Below are positions 22,040-31,088 of a DNA stretch of 53,637 nucleotides, piece by piece. Source of the DNA: CAZBKJ01 sp964492495 (GTDB lineage: Bacteria > Patescibacteriota > Microgenomatia > UBA1400 > UBA12028). The position numbers were made by a program, and so were the translations under genes. The notes under the pieces are model-generated. The model saw nothing but the letters and a program-made list of their open reading frames with translations. It was not told the DNA's origin and ran no database searches. The DNA is taken from the NCBI GenBank assembly GCA_964492495.1, contig CAZBKJ010000004.1, positions 1 to 53,637 on the forward strand, written 5' to 3'. The first letter of the stretch is position 1, and each line of letters starts with the position of its first letter.

Positions 22040-23170
22040 TTAGCTATTCTTTGCTTTCTTGTAGACATCCATTGTCATCTTTGCACTTTTTTTCCAGCTA
22101 AAAGCTTGTAGTCTCTTTTTCATCTTTGCTTGCATTGGTGGAAGCTTCCCTTTTTTCAGGGCATCAGTCACTCCTGCCTGAATTGACTCAACTTCCGTTG
22201 GGTTGACCAGAAACCCAGCATCTGCAGCGGTCTCTGACATTCCTGAAGTACTACTGGTAACAACTGGACATCCATACGTAAATGCTTCAAGAATTGGAAG
22301 GCCAAAACCTTCATAGAGCGATGGAAACAAGAGTAGTTCTGCATGGGTATACAGAGATGCCAGTTCCACCATGCCAATTCCTCGCATGATGTGCAGTCCC
22401 TGTTCCGGTTTGATGGCATCAAGGCCAGCTGATCCAACCAGAACCAGATCATAGTCGGCACTAAACTTTCTCCAGGCTTCAATTACTCGAGACAGATTTT
22501 TCCTTGGCTCGTTGACACCCACAAACAAGAAGTATGGGCGTACTACTCCAAGTCTCTTCATGTCATCTTTTTTCAGTATTTTTTTTGTATCAACGAGAAT
22601 TTCTTGTGGCACCGCTTCAGGAACCACATGAACATGATCCTGTGAGAATGAGAACAATTCCATGAGATCTCGTTTTGTTTGCTGACTCACGGCAATGACA
22701 TGTGCCTTTTTCTCAAGAAGTCGCTTAAGCGCTAGGCTGTGTTTCTCTTTTGTTTTTGGATGTGCGATTTGTTCAAACTTAAATGCGGCGAGGTCATGGA
22801 CGGTAGCGACAATCGGAGTCTTGTAGCTTGGAGGGATGAGTTCCTCCCAGGCATGAAAGACATCAACTTTCGTCATCAAACTTTCAATATGAAGTCTTGA
22901 AGCGGAATACCACATGGTCTTTAGAAACGTTGGTGGGAACGCTAAGATAGTCGGTTTTGAGGTGATATGGGCTTCTTTGGCCAGCTGATTTGAAAGCGTA
23001 CCAAGAAATCGATTTGAGCGAAATGACGAACCAAAGAGGTGCATTTGTGGAGGCGCATCAAGCTCACAAAGTGCTTTGACGATATTTGTTGTATATCTGG
23101 AAACTCCTCGGTTATAGAGTATGGGAGTTATATCGATTCCGAGTTTGAGTGGTGTGTCCATGCCATTCAT
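22040..23170 (-). CDS. Glycosyltransferase family 4
   Basis: A 376 aa GT-B enzyme. The N-terminus LGIDITPILYNRGVSRYTTNIVKAL carries the loop typical of the same subgroup as the protein at 3940. The second domain starts YFLFVGVNEPRKNLSRVI, with PSLYEGFGLPILEAFTYGCPVVTS and the E-x7-E pair. Starts at 23170 and 23161 are both ATG and in frame; the former begins 2 nt after the upstream stop. It follows the GT-C gene at 24590 and is probably cotranscribed. Confidence 0.9.
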   Translation of the reverse strand: MNGMDTPLKLGIDITPILYNRGVSRYTTNIVKALCELDAPPQMHLFGSSFRSNRFLGTLSNQLAKEAHITSKPTILAFPPTFLKTMWYSASRLHIESLMTKVDVFHAWEELIPPSYKTPIVATVHDLAAFKFEQIAHPKTKEKHSLALKRLLEKKAHVIAVSQQTKRDLMELFSFSQDHVHVVPEAVPQEILVDTKKILKKDDMKRLGVVRPYFLFVGVNEPRKNLSRVIEAWRKFSADYDLVLVGSAGLDAIKPEQGLHIMRGIGMVELASLYTHAELLLFPSLYEGFGLPILEAFTYGCPVVTSSTSGMSETAADAGFLVNPTEVESIQAGVTDALKKGKLPPMQAKMKKRLQAFSWKKSAKMTMDVYKKAKNS

Positions 23171-23171
23171 T

Positions 23172-24590
23172 CTACTGTTTTGTATAGACTCTGACAAACC
23201 CCACATTTTTCCCGTCAATTGTCTCGGTTAGACTGTACCCAAAACTCTCAATCCATTGCAGAAGAGCGCGATTTGGATCAGTCAAGTCTTGTAAGTATTC
23301 AAAGACAAAGAGTTTTGACTTTGTTGGTGCTGCTATACCATCTACATCAGCAACAGAATAAATGATTTGTTTACCCGTAGACTCTCCAGCTACTTTTCCC
23401 GATGTATACCACTGCCAAGGAGCAAATGGTTGCGCAAATGCAGAATAGGTTGCACATTCTTGAACTTCACATGAGGACTCAATGATGTGTATCACTTCTT
23501 TCCAGTTTTCTCGTTGTAGTTTGGGCTCTGTGTAGTAGCGATACAGACACAGTAGTTGAAAAAGGATGAGTAGGGTCAAAACAACGTTCACAAACTTGCC
23601 TTTGTGCAGTTGAGATCCAAGGAGTGCATAGACTCCGGGGAGAACAAAAAGTATACGTTTTGGCTGAATGATTGGGATCACAAATGAAACGACCCAAGCC
23701 ACGACAAACGGAATCACACTCCAGTACCAAAAGACTCGATGCTTTTTCTCTGTAAGTGTTCCCACACTCACAAATGCGATTCCAGCAAGCATACAAATTG
23801 TGAGGAAAAGAAAAACGGGATCTCCCCGAAAAGGTACTTGCCCGACAATCAGCTTTGCAGGGATGAGCAGTAGCCCTTTGAGTTGTGGTGTTCCGACCGC
23901 TTGTGACCAGCCAGGAAGTTCACTAGTCAAGCTTGTACCCACCTGTAGTTGTGAAAAGAACATTGGAAGCCATGGGAGAAAAAACAGTGCAGAAATAAAA
24001 AGTGACACACAAAAATCACGCAGTCTCTTTTTCTGCTGTACAAACACAAACAACAGTTGGGATAGGACATGAAATGGGTAGAGATACATTGTGTACAAAC
24101 CAAGTGTGGTGGAGACGGTGAAGAGAATTTTATTTGAGGTTTTCCACTCTGCTTTGTCATCGTGTGACAGAAGTGTCCACCACGAGAGGAGTGCGAAGAA
24201 ACATGCCAGAGAGTACGGTCGGAGCTCCTGGCTATAAAACACATGAAAAGGTGACGTGGCAAGTAGTACTGCACCAACAAACGCGCTCGATTGTCCATAT
24301 TTTTTTTCAAGAATCATGTACAAGATCGCGACAGACCCAATACCCGCAATGAGACTTGGAAGTCGAAGCCACCACTCTGTACTTGAAACGTACGTAAAAA
24401 AATGCACGATGTAATGAAAAAGTGGTGGCTGAAAATCAAAAGCGATATTGTGTTGTTGTGACAGTGACCTGATGCTTTCAAGTCCTTGCGCTGCTTCATC
24501 AAGCCAGAAAGATTGAGACAAAAGTGGAAGTCGGAGTAGAAGTGCGATTGCTAAGAGAAGAAAAAATCGATGTTTTCCTAAAAACTTCAT
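23172..24590 (-). CDS. GT-C membrane glycosyltransferase (GT39/ArnT-like)
   Basis: A 472 aa multi-pass protein. The first helix is followed by QSFWLDEAAQG (about 26-36), the Asp-Glu motif of the PMT/ArnT superfamily, then FDFQPPLFHYIVHFF, a second hallmark. About ten more hydrophobic segments follow and a soluble C-terminus. It would transfer a sugar from a polyprenyl-phosphate donor on the external side. The minus-strand extended -10 TGATAACAT lies 5 nt before the ATG at 24590, so a leaderless mRNA is likely. It is divergent from the SDR gene at 24612, with only 21 nt between the two start codons. Confidence 0.85.
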   Translation of the reverse strand: MKFLGKHRFFLLLAIALLLRLPLLSQSFWLDEAAQGLESIRSLSQQHNIAFDFQPPLFHYIVHFFTYVSSTEWWLRLPSLIAGIGSVAILYMILEKKYGQSSAFVGAVLLATSPFHVFYSQELRPYSLACFFALLSWWTLLSHDDKAEWKTSNKILFTVSTTLGLYTMYLYPFHVLSQLLFVFVQQKKRLRDFCVSLFISALFFLPWLPMFFSQLQVGTSLTSELPGWSQAVGTPQLKGLLLIPAKLIVGQVPFRGDPVFLFLTICMLAGIAFVSVGTLTEKKHRVFWYWSVIPFVVAWVVSFVIPIIQPKRILFVLPGVYALLGSQLHKGKFVNVVLTLLILFQLLCLYRYYTEPKLQRENWKEVIHIIESSCEVQECATYSAFAQPFAPWQWYTSGKVAGESTGKQIIYSVADVDGIAAPTKSKLFVFEYLQDLTDPNRALLQWIESFGYSLTETIDGKNVGFVRVYTKQ

Positions 24591-24595
24591 ATCTT

Positions 24596-24605
24596 ATGTT
24601 ATCAT
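24596..24605. promoter_or_regulatory. Near-palindromic bidirectional -10
   Basis: ATGTTATCAT reads as the extended -10 TGTTATCAT on the plus strand (24597-24605), with the ATG at 24612 exactly 6 nt further, and as TGATAACAT on the minus strand (24604-24596), with the ATG at 24590 5 nt further. One ten-base element can therefore serve two leaderless genes. Confidence 0.6.
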
Positions 24606-24611
24606 TTCCCC

Positions 24612-25595
24612 ATGTCATTCTATCAAGGTAAAACAGTTCTTGTTACAGGAGCGGCCGGTTTTATCGGCTCTCATCTTGTCGATCGTTTGCTCTCACTTGA
24701 AGCGAAGGTAATCGGTATTGATAACTTCATCACCGGAAACAAGAAAAATATTTCTCATCTAGAAAGTAATCCTAACTTTACTTTTATACAAGCCGATGTG
24801 ATTGATTCCCCTGAAATGTATTTACAAACTATCAACGATGAACTATCAACTATCAACTGTATCTTTCACCTAGCTTCCCCTGCCTCTCCTGATGGGTACC
24901 AAAAACATCCAGTGGAAACATACATGGTAAATTCGATAGGTACGCATAATCTGCTGCAGTGGATGCTGGCTCACAATCCAAAAGCTCGTTTCTTGTATAC
25001 GAGCACATCTGAAGTGTATGGTGATCCACTAGAGCATCCGCAAAAAGAATCCTACTTTGGTAACGTCAACCCCAATGGCCCTCGAAGTATGTACGATGAA
25101 AGCAAAAGATTGGGTGAAGCGATTTGTGCGGTTCACACGAGAAGTTTTGCTATTGATACTCGTGTCGTGCGAATTTTTAATACCTACGGACCCCGAATGG
25201 ATCTTCACGATGGTCGAGTAATCCCTGATTTTATCAAAAGTATTTTGCACAATGCTCCTATCACACTACATGGCGATGGAGAACAAACGCGGTCATTTTG
25301 CTATGTATCGGATCTAGTTTCGGGAGTGTTGCGTTTGATGGAGGAAGACAAAGCCAGAGGAGAAACAGTCAATATCGGCAACCCTGTAGAAATCTCCATG
25401 AGAACGCTCGCAAACAAACTACTTTCTCTGACACAGTCCCATAGCCCCCTTGCCACTGTTCCTTCCCGTGAAGATGATCCAAAACAACGCTGTCCTGATA
25501 TCAGCAAAGCAAAAGAATTGCTCTCCTGGGAACCACTTGTAGATCTTGACAAAGGATTACAAGAAACATATGAATACTTCAAAACAAAAGCCTAA
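24612..25595 (+). CDS. UDP-glucuronate decarboxylase-like SDR (UDP-xylose synthase)
   Basis: An extended SDR of 327 aa. It has the NAD-binding GAAGFIGS (13-20), YTSTSEVYGDPLEHPQKESY (129-148), GNVNPNGPRSMYDESKR (150-166) with the catalytic Y161 and K165, and RIFNTYGPRMDLHDGRVIPDF. These are the signatures of UXS, which converts UDP-glucuronate to UDP-xylose; a dTDP-glucose dehydratase is less likely. Residues 71-83 (LQTINDELSTINC) replace the short link usually found before the HLASPASP motif. Their DNA (24822-24863) is a CTATCAAC repeat also seen between genes. Translation is probably leaderless. Confidence 0.88.
   Translation: MSFYQGKTVLVTGAAGFIGSHLVDRLLSLEAKVIGIDNFITGNKKNISHLESNPNFTFIQADVIDSPEMYLQTINDELSTINCIFHLASPASPDGYQKHPVETYMVNSIGTHNLLQWMLAHNPKARFLYTSTSEVYGDPLEHPQKESYFGNVNPNGPRSMYDESKRLGEAICAVHTRSFAIDTRVVRIFNTYGPRMDLHDGRVIPDFIKSILHNAPITLHGDGEQTRSFCYVSDLVSGVLRLMEEDKARGETVNIGNPVEISMRTLANKLLSLTQSHSPLATVPSREDDPKQRCPDISKAKELLSWEPLVDLDKGLQETYEYFKTKA
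24822..24863 (+). repeat. CTATCAAC repeat inside the SDR gene
   Basis: ACTATCAACGATGAACTATC followed by two more CTATCAAC-type units. It differs at five of 32 positions from intergenic 14503-14534. It is in frame and adds about ten residues (TINDELSTIN) before the strand that ends in HLASP. Confidence 0.65.
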
Positions 25596-25614
25596 AGGCA
25601 ATACAACCATTTCT

Positions 25615-26367
25615 ATGGCAACAGTAAAAAATTCAACCGCAAAACGAGTAGTAACAAACGGAAAGCCTCAAACCATCTCTATTGTGATTCCCGTTTTTAA
25701 CGAAGAACAGACAATCGACATCCTGATAGAAAGCGTGCGGAACGCGGATACGCTGGGACTTCGAAAAGAAATCATTGTTGTGGATGATGCGTCCACCGAT
25801 GGTACAAAAGCTGTTCTTCAAAAGATCAAAAACATCAAGCTCTTCTCACATGAGAAAAACAAAGGAAAAGGTGCTGCCCTTCGCACAGGATTTGCAAAAG
25901 CAACTGGAGATATTATCCTCATTCAGGATGCGGATACAGAGTATTCACCTGCTGATTTTCCAAAAATGATTGAACCATTTTTGCTGTTTAAAGCGGATGT
26001 TGTCTATGGAACACGGTTTCGTGGAAGTGATGCTCGCCGTGTGATCTACTTTACACATCAATGTGCAAATCATATTCTTACGTTTTACTCCAATCTGCTG
26101 ACAAACCTAAACTTAACGGACATGGAGTGTGGGTACAAAGCATTCTCAAAAGCAACAATTGATGTGCTTGTGCCAAAGCTCACATCGAATCGTTTTGGAA
26201 TAGAGCCTGAACTTACAGCTCGTATAGCAAAGATAAAAGGAATTAAAATCTATGAAGTCGGTATCAGCTACCAAGGTCGCACATACGAAGAAGGGAAAAA
26301 AATCGGAGCCATCGATGGGATTAAAGCACTGGCTCAAATTACCTTCTTTAATCTCTTTGAAGAATGA
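25615..26367 (+). CDS. Glycosyltransferase family 2 (polyprenyl-phosphate mannose/glucose synthase-like)
   Basis: A GT-A enzyme of 250 aa resembling dolichol-phosphate mannose synthases: SIVIPVFNEEQTIDILI, VVDDASTDGTK, KGKGAALRTGFAKATGDIILIQDADTEYSP (the DAD metal site), YGTRFRGSDARRV and NLTDMECGYKAF. It lacks membrane helices. Such enzymes make polyprenyl-phosphate sugars, the donors for the GT-C enzymes here. Two ATGs are possible, 25570 (overlapping the SDR gene by 26 nt) and 25615. The 25615 start is used because the first residues before it are low complexity. The 3' end overlaps the methyltransferase gene. Confidence 0.88.
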   Translation: MATVKNSTAKRVVTNGKPQTISIVIPVFNEEQTIDILIESVRNADTLGLRKEIIVVDDASTDGTKAVLQKIKNIKLFSHEKNKGKGAALRTGFAKATGDIILIQDADTEYSPADFPKMIEPFLLFKADVVYGTRFRGSDARRVIYFTHQCANHILTFYSNLLTNLNLTDMECGYKAFSKATIDVLVPKLTSNRFGIEPELTARIAKIKGIKIYEVGISYQGRTYEEGKKIGAIDGIKALAQITFFNLFEE

Positions 26368-26974
26368 ACCATTCCTGGAAAAATGGGCACGACTATTCAG
26401 GTTTCGTGAAATCACCCCCAGTATTTTGTCATACCTTCAAAAAAATACTGGCTCTGTTACTGTCGTTGACTATGGATGTGGCCAAGATATTTTGTACAAG
26501 AAGTACATGAATGTGCAGTTTTCACAATATGCACATCGTTTGCACTATGTGGGAATTGATCCACTGATTCACGAAGAACATCACGATTTGATTGGGCATG
26601 CGAAAGTTATCAGATCCAAGTTTGAGGAAGTGAAGCTCCCTAAAAAAGCAGATATCATTGTCATGCTTGCGGTACTTGAACATGTGGATGATGCAAGTGT
26701 TTTACTTGAATCTGCGCTTCGTTTGTTAAAACCAGGTGGAATGATTATCGGCACAACCCCATCTCCTTTATCGAAAGTTCCTTTAGAGTTTTTCTCATAC
26801 AATCTAGGAATCATTTCTACTCGTGAGATTGAAGAGCACAAACGATATCCCACGAAGGAATCCATTGAAAAAGCTGCCAAACTTGCCGGAAAAAGAGTAA
26901 AAAAACAGGTCACCCTCACGCATCACTACTTTGAACTGGGACTCAATAATTACTTTGAAATTCGAAGCTTGTAG
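26315..26974 (+). CDS. SAM-dependent methyltransferase, class I
   Basis: A 219 aa protein with the Rossmann-type motif I VVDYGCGQDILYKKY, an acidic residue after strand 2 (YVGIDPL), motif II MLAVLEHVDDA and LRLLKPGGMIIGTTP. The substrate is unknown; a sugar or lipid carrier O-methylation would fit. The ATG at 26315 has GGAG 6 nt upstream, although this lies inside the GT2 gene (53 nt overlap). A longer start at 26252 is possible. The 3' end overlaps the convergent GT-C gene by 25 bp. Confidence 0.85.
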   Translation: MGLKHWLKLPSLISLKNEPFLEKWARLFRFREITPSILSYLQKNTGSVTVVDYGCGQDILYKKYMNVQFSQYAHRLHYVGIDPLIHEEHHDLIGHAKVIRSKFEEVKLPKKADIIVMLAVLEHVDDASVLLESALRLLKPGGMIIGTTPSPLSKVPLEFFSYNLGIISTREIEEHKRYPTKESIEKAAKLAGKRVKKQVTLTHHYFELGLNNYFEIRSL

Positions 26975-28614
26975 ATATTACAGAGATTGTGACAGCCCTC
27001 AAATACAAGTTCCCCATTAAACTCTGTTTTTACACTTTCAAACTCCTGTTGGAGGTAGCCTTCATTTCCAACTCCGTAGTGAGTTAAAAATACAGGATGT
27101 CCATCTTCAAGAAAATTTTTGTACACACCATGAAGATCCGAAAAGTCATAGTCTCCCCAAGTTTGAGTTGTTGCGTTTCGAAATTCTTGATAGCGATGCA
27201 GTGGCAGAAGAAGCATTTTTTCTTTTGCATAGAAATCAAACAAAAATGGTGGCATAGGCGAGATAATGACTGGAGTTTTATCATACGAGCCGTTTGCCGC
27301 AAGATAAGAATCTACTTCTTTGGCTGCCAGGTAATACCATGGCGTCTCGCTGTGGCGAAGATTAAGTGAAAATCGAAACTTCAAATCTTTCGCATTCGTT
27401 ATTGAATAGAAACCAATGAGGAGAAGAATAAGTAGTGACACGATCGCCGTGTGCTGTGGTTTTTTACACAGTGAGTAGAAAAACTGTAGAGAGAATCCAA
27501 CACCAAGAATCGAGAGTGGTATGAAGTGATACACATACCTTCCGTCAACAACATAAAAAATACTGAGGAACGCGAGTGTAGACACAACCTGAAGGATGAT
27601 TGTCGTTGCAAACAATTTGTGACGGCTGGCAAACGCGAGGAGCCATCCTAGTGTTCCAAGCAAGACAAAAGGCGCTGCAAGCAGCTGTTCATTCCTCCAC
27701 AAAATAGTCAGTTGATGTCCAAGAAGATAATTGCCGTATGCAGTCAGATTATGTTTGATGTATCGTGGGCCAAAAAATGGATCTGTTGGTGGTTGTGGTT
27801 CGCCACTCTCTGTTGAAACAGTTGGGGGTGGAGATAGCTTTGATGTCACTACATTGAGTACGGTATGAAGCTCAGATGTTTGTCTGATTGAGTAATTGAT
27901 CGTGAGATAGATGCTTGCAGAGACAAGTAGTCCGATACAAAAAAACAATACAGGAGTGAAGGAGCGTGTTCGCCTGGTTTCTCGAACCGATTTGATAAAA
28001 AAGATGAGAGTAAACGCAAATGATACTGGAGCTGCGGCATACTTGGAGGCATACAAAAGCGGCGCCAGCAAGCCCTGTGAGAGATGAAGTAGTTTCCGGC
28101 CAGATCGAAGCACCAACCACAACCCGAGCGTTGTGAGCATCAGTGTTACGTGCTCAGCCATCACCAACTCAACATACCAAGTAAGCACAGGATGCGTCAC
28201 AAAAAGAAGCAGAGTCAGGAATCGAATCAACTTGGATGGGAAGAGTTTTTTGATTGAGAGCGCAAAAAAAGTAAACGACAGCATCGATAAAAAGAGATTG
28301 GTAAAGTATGCCATGCGAGGGTCATTGACAATAAGTAAGAATGGAGCGATACACAGAGAATAGAGAGGTGGAACCCCTGGAAGGATCTTCCCTACCCGAT
28401 TCATTGTCATCCCTTCACCTTCGATCAAATGCATTGCAGGAATCAGATAGTGAAAAGAGTCGGGGTATGGTTCAAAGTTGGGGATGAGAGTGCGGGTTGA
28501 AAATGGTGCACGAAAAAGTAACAGAAAAAAAATACCACCAAGGAGCAACTCAATACTGTATGTGGAAGTAAACTTCAAAACCCGACTATAAAAACTTTTA
28601 GCTGTTTTGGACAT
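26950..28614 (-). CDS. GT-C-type polytopic membrane protein
   Basis: A 554 aa membrane protein with about eleven helices. An acidic loop after the first helix (NFEPYPDSFHYLIPAMHLIEGEG) fits a GT-C fold, but the specific family is not recognised. A long extracytoplasmic loop (LNVVTSKLSPPPTVSTESGEPQPPTDPFF) is Pro/Ser/Thr-rich. The soluble C-terminus of about 100 residues begins after the last helix. The ATG at 28614 overlaps the end of the upstream GT4 gene by 17 nt. The open frame extends to 28707 but that part lies in the GT4 coding region. Confidence 0.75.
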   Translation of the reverse strand: MSKTAKSFYSRVLKFTSTYSIELLLGGIFFLLLFRAPFSTRTLIPNFEPYPDSFHYLIPAMHLIEGEGMTMNRVGKILPGVPPLYSLCIAPFLLIVNDPRMAYFTNLFLSMLSFTFFALSIKKLFPSKLIRFLTLLLFVTHPVLTWYVELVMAEHVTLMLTTLGLWLVLRSGRKLLHLSQGLLAPLLYASKYAAAPVSFAFTLIFFIKSVRETRRTRSFTPVLFFCIGLLVSASIYLTINYSIRQTSELHTVLNVVTSKLSPPPTVSTESGEPQPPTDPFFGPRYIKHNLTAYGNYLLGHQLTILWRNEQLLAAPFVLLGTLGWLLAFASRHKLFATTIILQVVSTLAFLSIFYVVDGRYVYHFIPLSILGVGFSLQFFYSLCKKPQHTAIVSLLILLLIGFYSITNAKDLKFRFSLNLRHSETPWYYLAAKEVDSYLAANGSYDKTPVIISPMPPFLFDFYAKEKMLLLPLHRYQEFRNATTQTWGDYDFSDLHGVYKNFLEDGHPVFLTHYGVGNEGYLQQEFESVKTEFNGELVFEGCHNLCNIYKLRISK

Positions 28615-30118
28615 ACGATAGGAACGTCTTTCTAAATGCTGTGGTACTAAATATGCTACTTCTTTCTCTCGCCGCTTTTTGCATACGTTCTCGAAGCTCT
28701 CCATCATTGATCAACTTGTGAGTGTGAGAACATAGTTCTTGCTGTGTGTTAAAAAGGAATCCTGATTCCTTCGTCACAATCTCTACTGGCCCTCCTTGAT
28801 TGTACACAATCGGAACCATTCCAGAAGCCATTGCTTCGACAACACTAATTCCAAAATGTTCAGCAAGGAGAGGATCCCCAGAAGAATGGAGCCCAGTTGC
28901 ATGCCAATACAAACTCGATTCAGAAAGAAGTTTTTGTACCTCACTACGAGTAATATCTGTATGAAACTGTATTGGCAGTCCTTCTGATGCGTGCAAAACC
29001 TGCTTGAAATACTCCTGATGCTGATACTCTTGTCCGACAGAACCGACAAGATGCAGCTGCCAACCTGTGACTCCAGTTTTGATGAGATCACGAAACGCTG
29101 AAACGAGCTCTAGCTGTTTTTTGCTATGAGCCCCGACAAAAAATCTTCCGATATGAACAATTTGCTGTTTCTTGTTTTTTGCCGGAGTAAACGCAGTTGT
29201 GTCCGTTGGTGGATACAACAGCTTTGACGGTTTGTTCCAGTACTGCTGAATCCATGTGCTCGTAAAGGTTGAAATCGAAAGGATGTCTGTGTATGTTTCC
29301 AGAGCCGAACGCTTACTTCCAGTTTCTCCTCCATGCAGTCGCTGTTCCATGGTTGGGAACAGAAAAGCAAACGCTCTGTACGCGAAATACTGCAGAGTTG
29401 AGAGTGAAATAGCAGTGAGGGTTACATCGTTTGCGTACCCTGACTCTGGTATCACAAGTCGAAGACCAACATCTCTTGTATTCCAGTTTGAATCAAACTC
29501 AAACTCGATTATATTTGTTCGAGTGAATACTCTTCTTCTTTTTGGTAGAAGTTTTGTCGATCCAGCATAAAACTCGAAAGAATCTATGACTGAGAATGCT
29601 AGAGTCGGAATATGAAACTTGATCGCGAGCACCCCTGAAAATGGTTTATTCAATGTGAGTACGGAGTTTTTTTCAAGAACGCCGTTGCCTTTTATGCCAA
29701 TCTGTTTGTTGGGGAATACGAACGCTTTTTGAAGAATTGAGATCACAGAATGTTTTATGTTTTCTTTCAACCCATCAAATGGAGTTGGAAAGTACGTCAG
29801 AAGATACGATTGGTTTGCTTGTGACGGAATAAAGTCAAGAAAAGAGGCATTGATAAAGACATCAGTGTTTTTTGTGTAGTCACCTAAGTCATGGTCAGGC
29901 ACATCAGGTACAAGCACAACAGAGATATCATGTAAATCTACTCCAAATTGATCTTTTGCTCGTTTCAAATCAACGAAGACCACAGAGAGGAGTACTGTTC
30001 TATACCCAGCATCACGCAGAGTCGCAAGCATCTCCACTACCATTCGTTCACCTCCACCCATGCGAAAAAACCATCGATCAAAAATTGCGGCTGTTTTTTG
30101 TTTAGTAGAATGTGGCAT
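28598..30118 (-). CDS. Glycosyltransferase family 4 with an internal beta-rich insert
   Basis: A 506 aa GT-B enzyme, over 100 residues longer than its neighbours. The N-terminus AIFDRWFFRMGGGERMVVEML (11-31) and the C-terminal VHIGRFFVGAHSKKQLELVSAF and EHFGISVVEAMASGMVPIVYNQGGPVEIV resemble ALG11-like alpha-1,2-mannosyltransferases. Between them, about residues 138-245, is an extra segment rich in predicted strands (GVLEKNSVLTLNKPFSGVLAIKF ... NIIEFEFDSNWNTRDVGLRLVIP) that looks like a small beta-sandwich. The ATG at 30118 overlaps the GT2 stop by 17 nt. Confidence 0.85.
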   Translation of the reverse strand: MPHSTKQKTAAIFDRWFFRMGGGERMVVEMLATLRDAGYRTVLLSVVFVDLKRAKDQFGVDLHDISVVLVPDVPDHDLGDYTKNTDVFINASFLDFIPSQANQSYLLTYFPTPFDGLKENIKHSVISILQKAFVFPNKQIGIKGNGVLEKNSVLTLNKPFSGVLAIKFHIPTLAFSVIDSFEFYAGSTKLLPKRRRVFTRTNIIEFEFDSNWNTRDVGLRLVIPESGYANDVTLTAISLSTLQYFAYRAFAFLFPTMEQRLHGGETGSKRSALETYTDILSISTFTSTWIQQYWNKPSKLLYPPTDTTAFTPAKNKKQQIVHIGRFFVGAHSKKQLELVSAFRDLIKTGVTGWQLHLVGSVGQEYQHQEYFKQVLHASEGLPIQFHTDITRSEVQKLLSESSLYWHATGLHSSGDPLLAEHFGISVVEAMASGMVPIVYNQGGPVEIVTKESGFLFNTQQELCSHTHKLINDGELRERMQKAARERSSIFSTTAFRKTFLSYVQNS

Positions 30119-31088
30119 ACAGAGTTGCAAATGAGTATTTTTGTTTTCGAAAGAAACGTTTTGACACGACGAACGGGAGATACAGTACTGCTTTGAGCAG
30201 AAGTTGAATTCTGATACCCATCACAGATGCTGTTCCCGTTCCAAGTACCATACCGCGAAACGCGGATACAATAAATAGTGCATGCAGGAAAAACGTTTGT
30301 ACGATCGTGGTAAGTGGGAAAAATGACAGTACAAAATAGAGATGACTGTATTCGGTGTGCTTGATAAAAAAAGGTGAGGCTACCTTCGAGCTAGCTGCAT
30401 GCATGTGTCTTAGTGTTGCTTTGGGACAGTACATAACCCCATACCCCAGGAGCCGTGCCCGTAATGATAAATCAACATCCTCATAGTACATAAAGTATCC
30501 TTCATCAAATCCCCCAAGTCTGTCAAACAACTTCTTTCGTATACACAAACTTACTCCACAGGCAGCATGCACTTCTTGGGAATTTTCAAAGTACTCACTA
30601 TCAATCTCATAGTCTTCTATACCAGAACCAACAACAGCTCCTCGATCACGGGCAAATCCTTCAGAAAAAACCGCAATACCTGCATTTTGCACTTTCACTG
30701 GATCAGAGTTGGCTAGGAGAACTTTTGGAGTACTTAGACCAATAGTGTCGTTTTCCTCAAGAGGTTTGATCAACTCTTCAAGCCAGTGAGGGTCAACGAT
30801 CGTGTCGTTGTTGAGGAACACTAGATACGTTCCTGAAGCTATTTCAGTGGCGCTATTATTTGCCTTCGCAAAACCAAGGTTTGATGGGAGGGCAAGCGTA
30901 CGTATCGTAGAAAACGCTTCTTGTGTTTGAATCTCTTGAAGCGAGTTATCTGTCGATGCATTGTCAACGACAATAACCTCAAACGTTTTCTTTGTTTTCT
31001 GTGAGAGGACGCTACGGATACAGTCCGCCAAATAGTGTTTTCCGTTGTAGTTCAAAATGATAATGGAGACATGAGGATTTGTGTTCAT
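30102..31088 (-). CDS. Glycosyltransferase family 2 (rhamnosyltransferase-like)
   Basis: A GT-A enzyme of 328 aa with VSIIILNYNGKHYLADCI, VIVVDNASTDNSLQEI, FLNNDTIVDPHWLEEL (metal site), AACGVSLCIRKKLFDRLGGFDEGYFMYYEDVDLSLR and the catalytic base in EDVD. The last 80 residues contain two or three hydrophobic segments (YLFVLSFFPLTTIVQTFFLHALFIV), so it is probably membrane-attached. Its ATG overlaps the stop of the upstream membrane protein by 4 nt (31085-31088), indicating coupling. Confidence 0.9.
   Translation of the reverse strand: MNTNPHVSIIILNYNGKHYLADCIRSVLSQKTKKTFEVIVVDNASTDNSLQEIQTQEAFSTIRTLALPSNLGFAKANNSATEIASGTYLVFLNNDTIVDPHWLEELIKPLEENDTIGLSTPKVLLANSDPVKVQNAGIAVFSEGFARDRGAVVGSGIEDYEIDSEYFENSQEVHAACGVSLCIRKKLFDRLGGFDEGYFMYYEDVDLSLRARLLGYGVMYCPKATLRHMHAASSKVASPFFIKHTEYSHLYFVLSFFPLTTIVQTFFLHALFIVSAFRGMVLGTGTASVMGIRIQLLLKAVLYLPFVVSKRFFRKQKYSFATLYATFY

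Noticed and set aside
28615..28707. Upstream extension of the GT-C gene at 26950
   Set aside because: The extra 31 residues are charged and come from the overlapping GT4 coding region. The ATG at 28614 starts close to the first helix.
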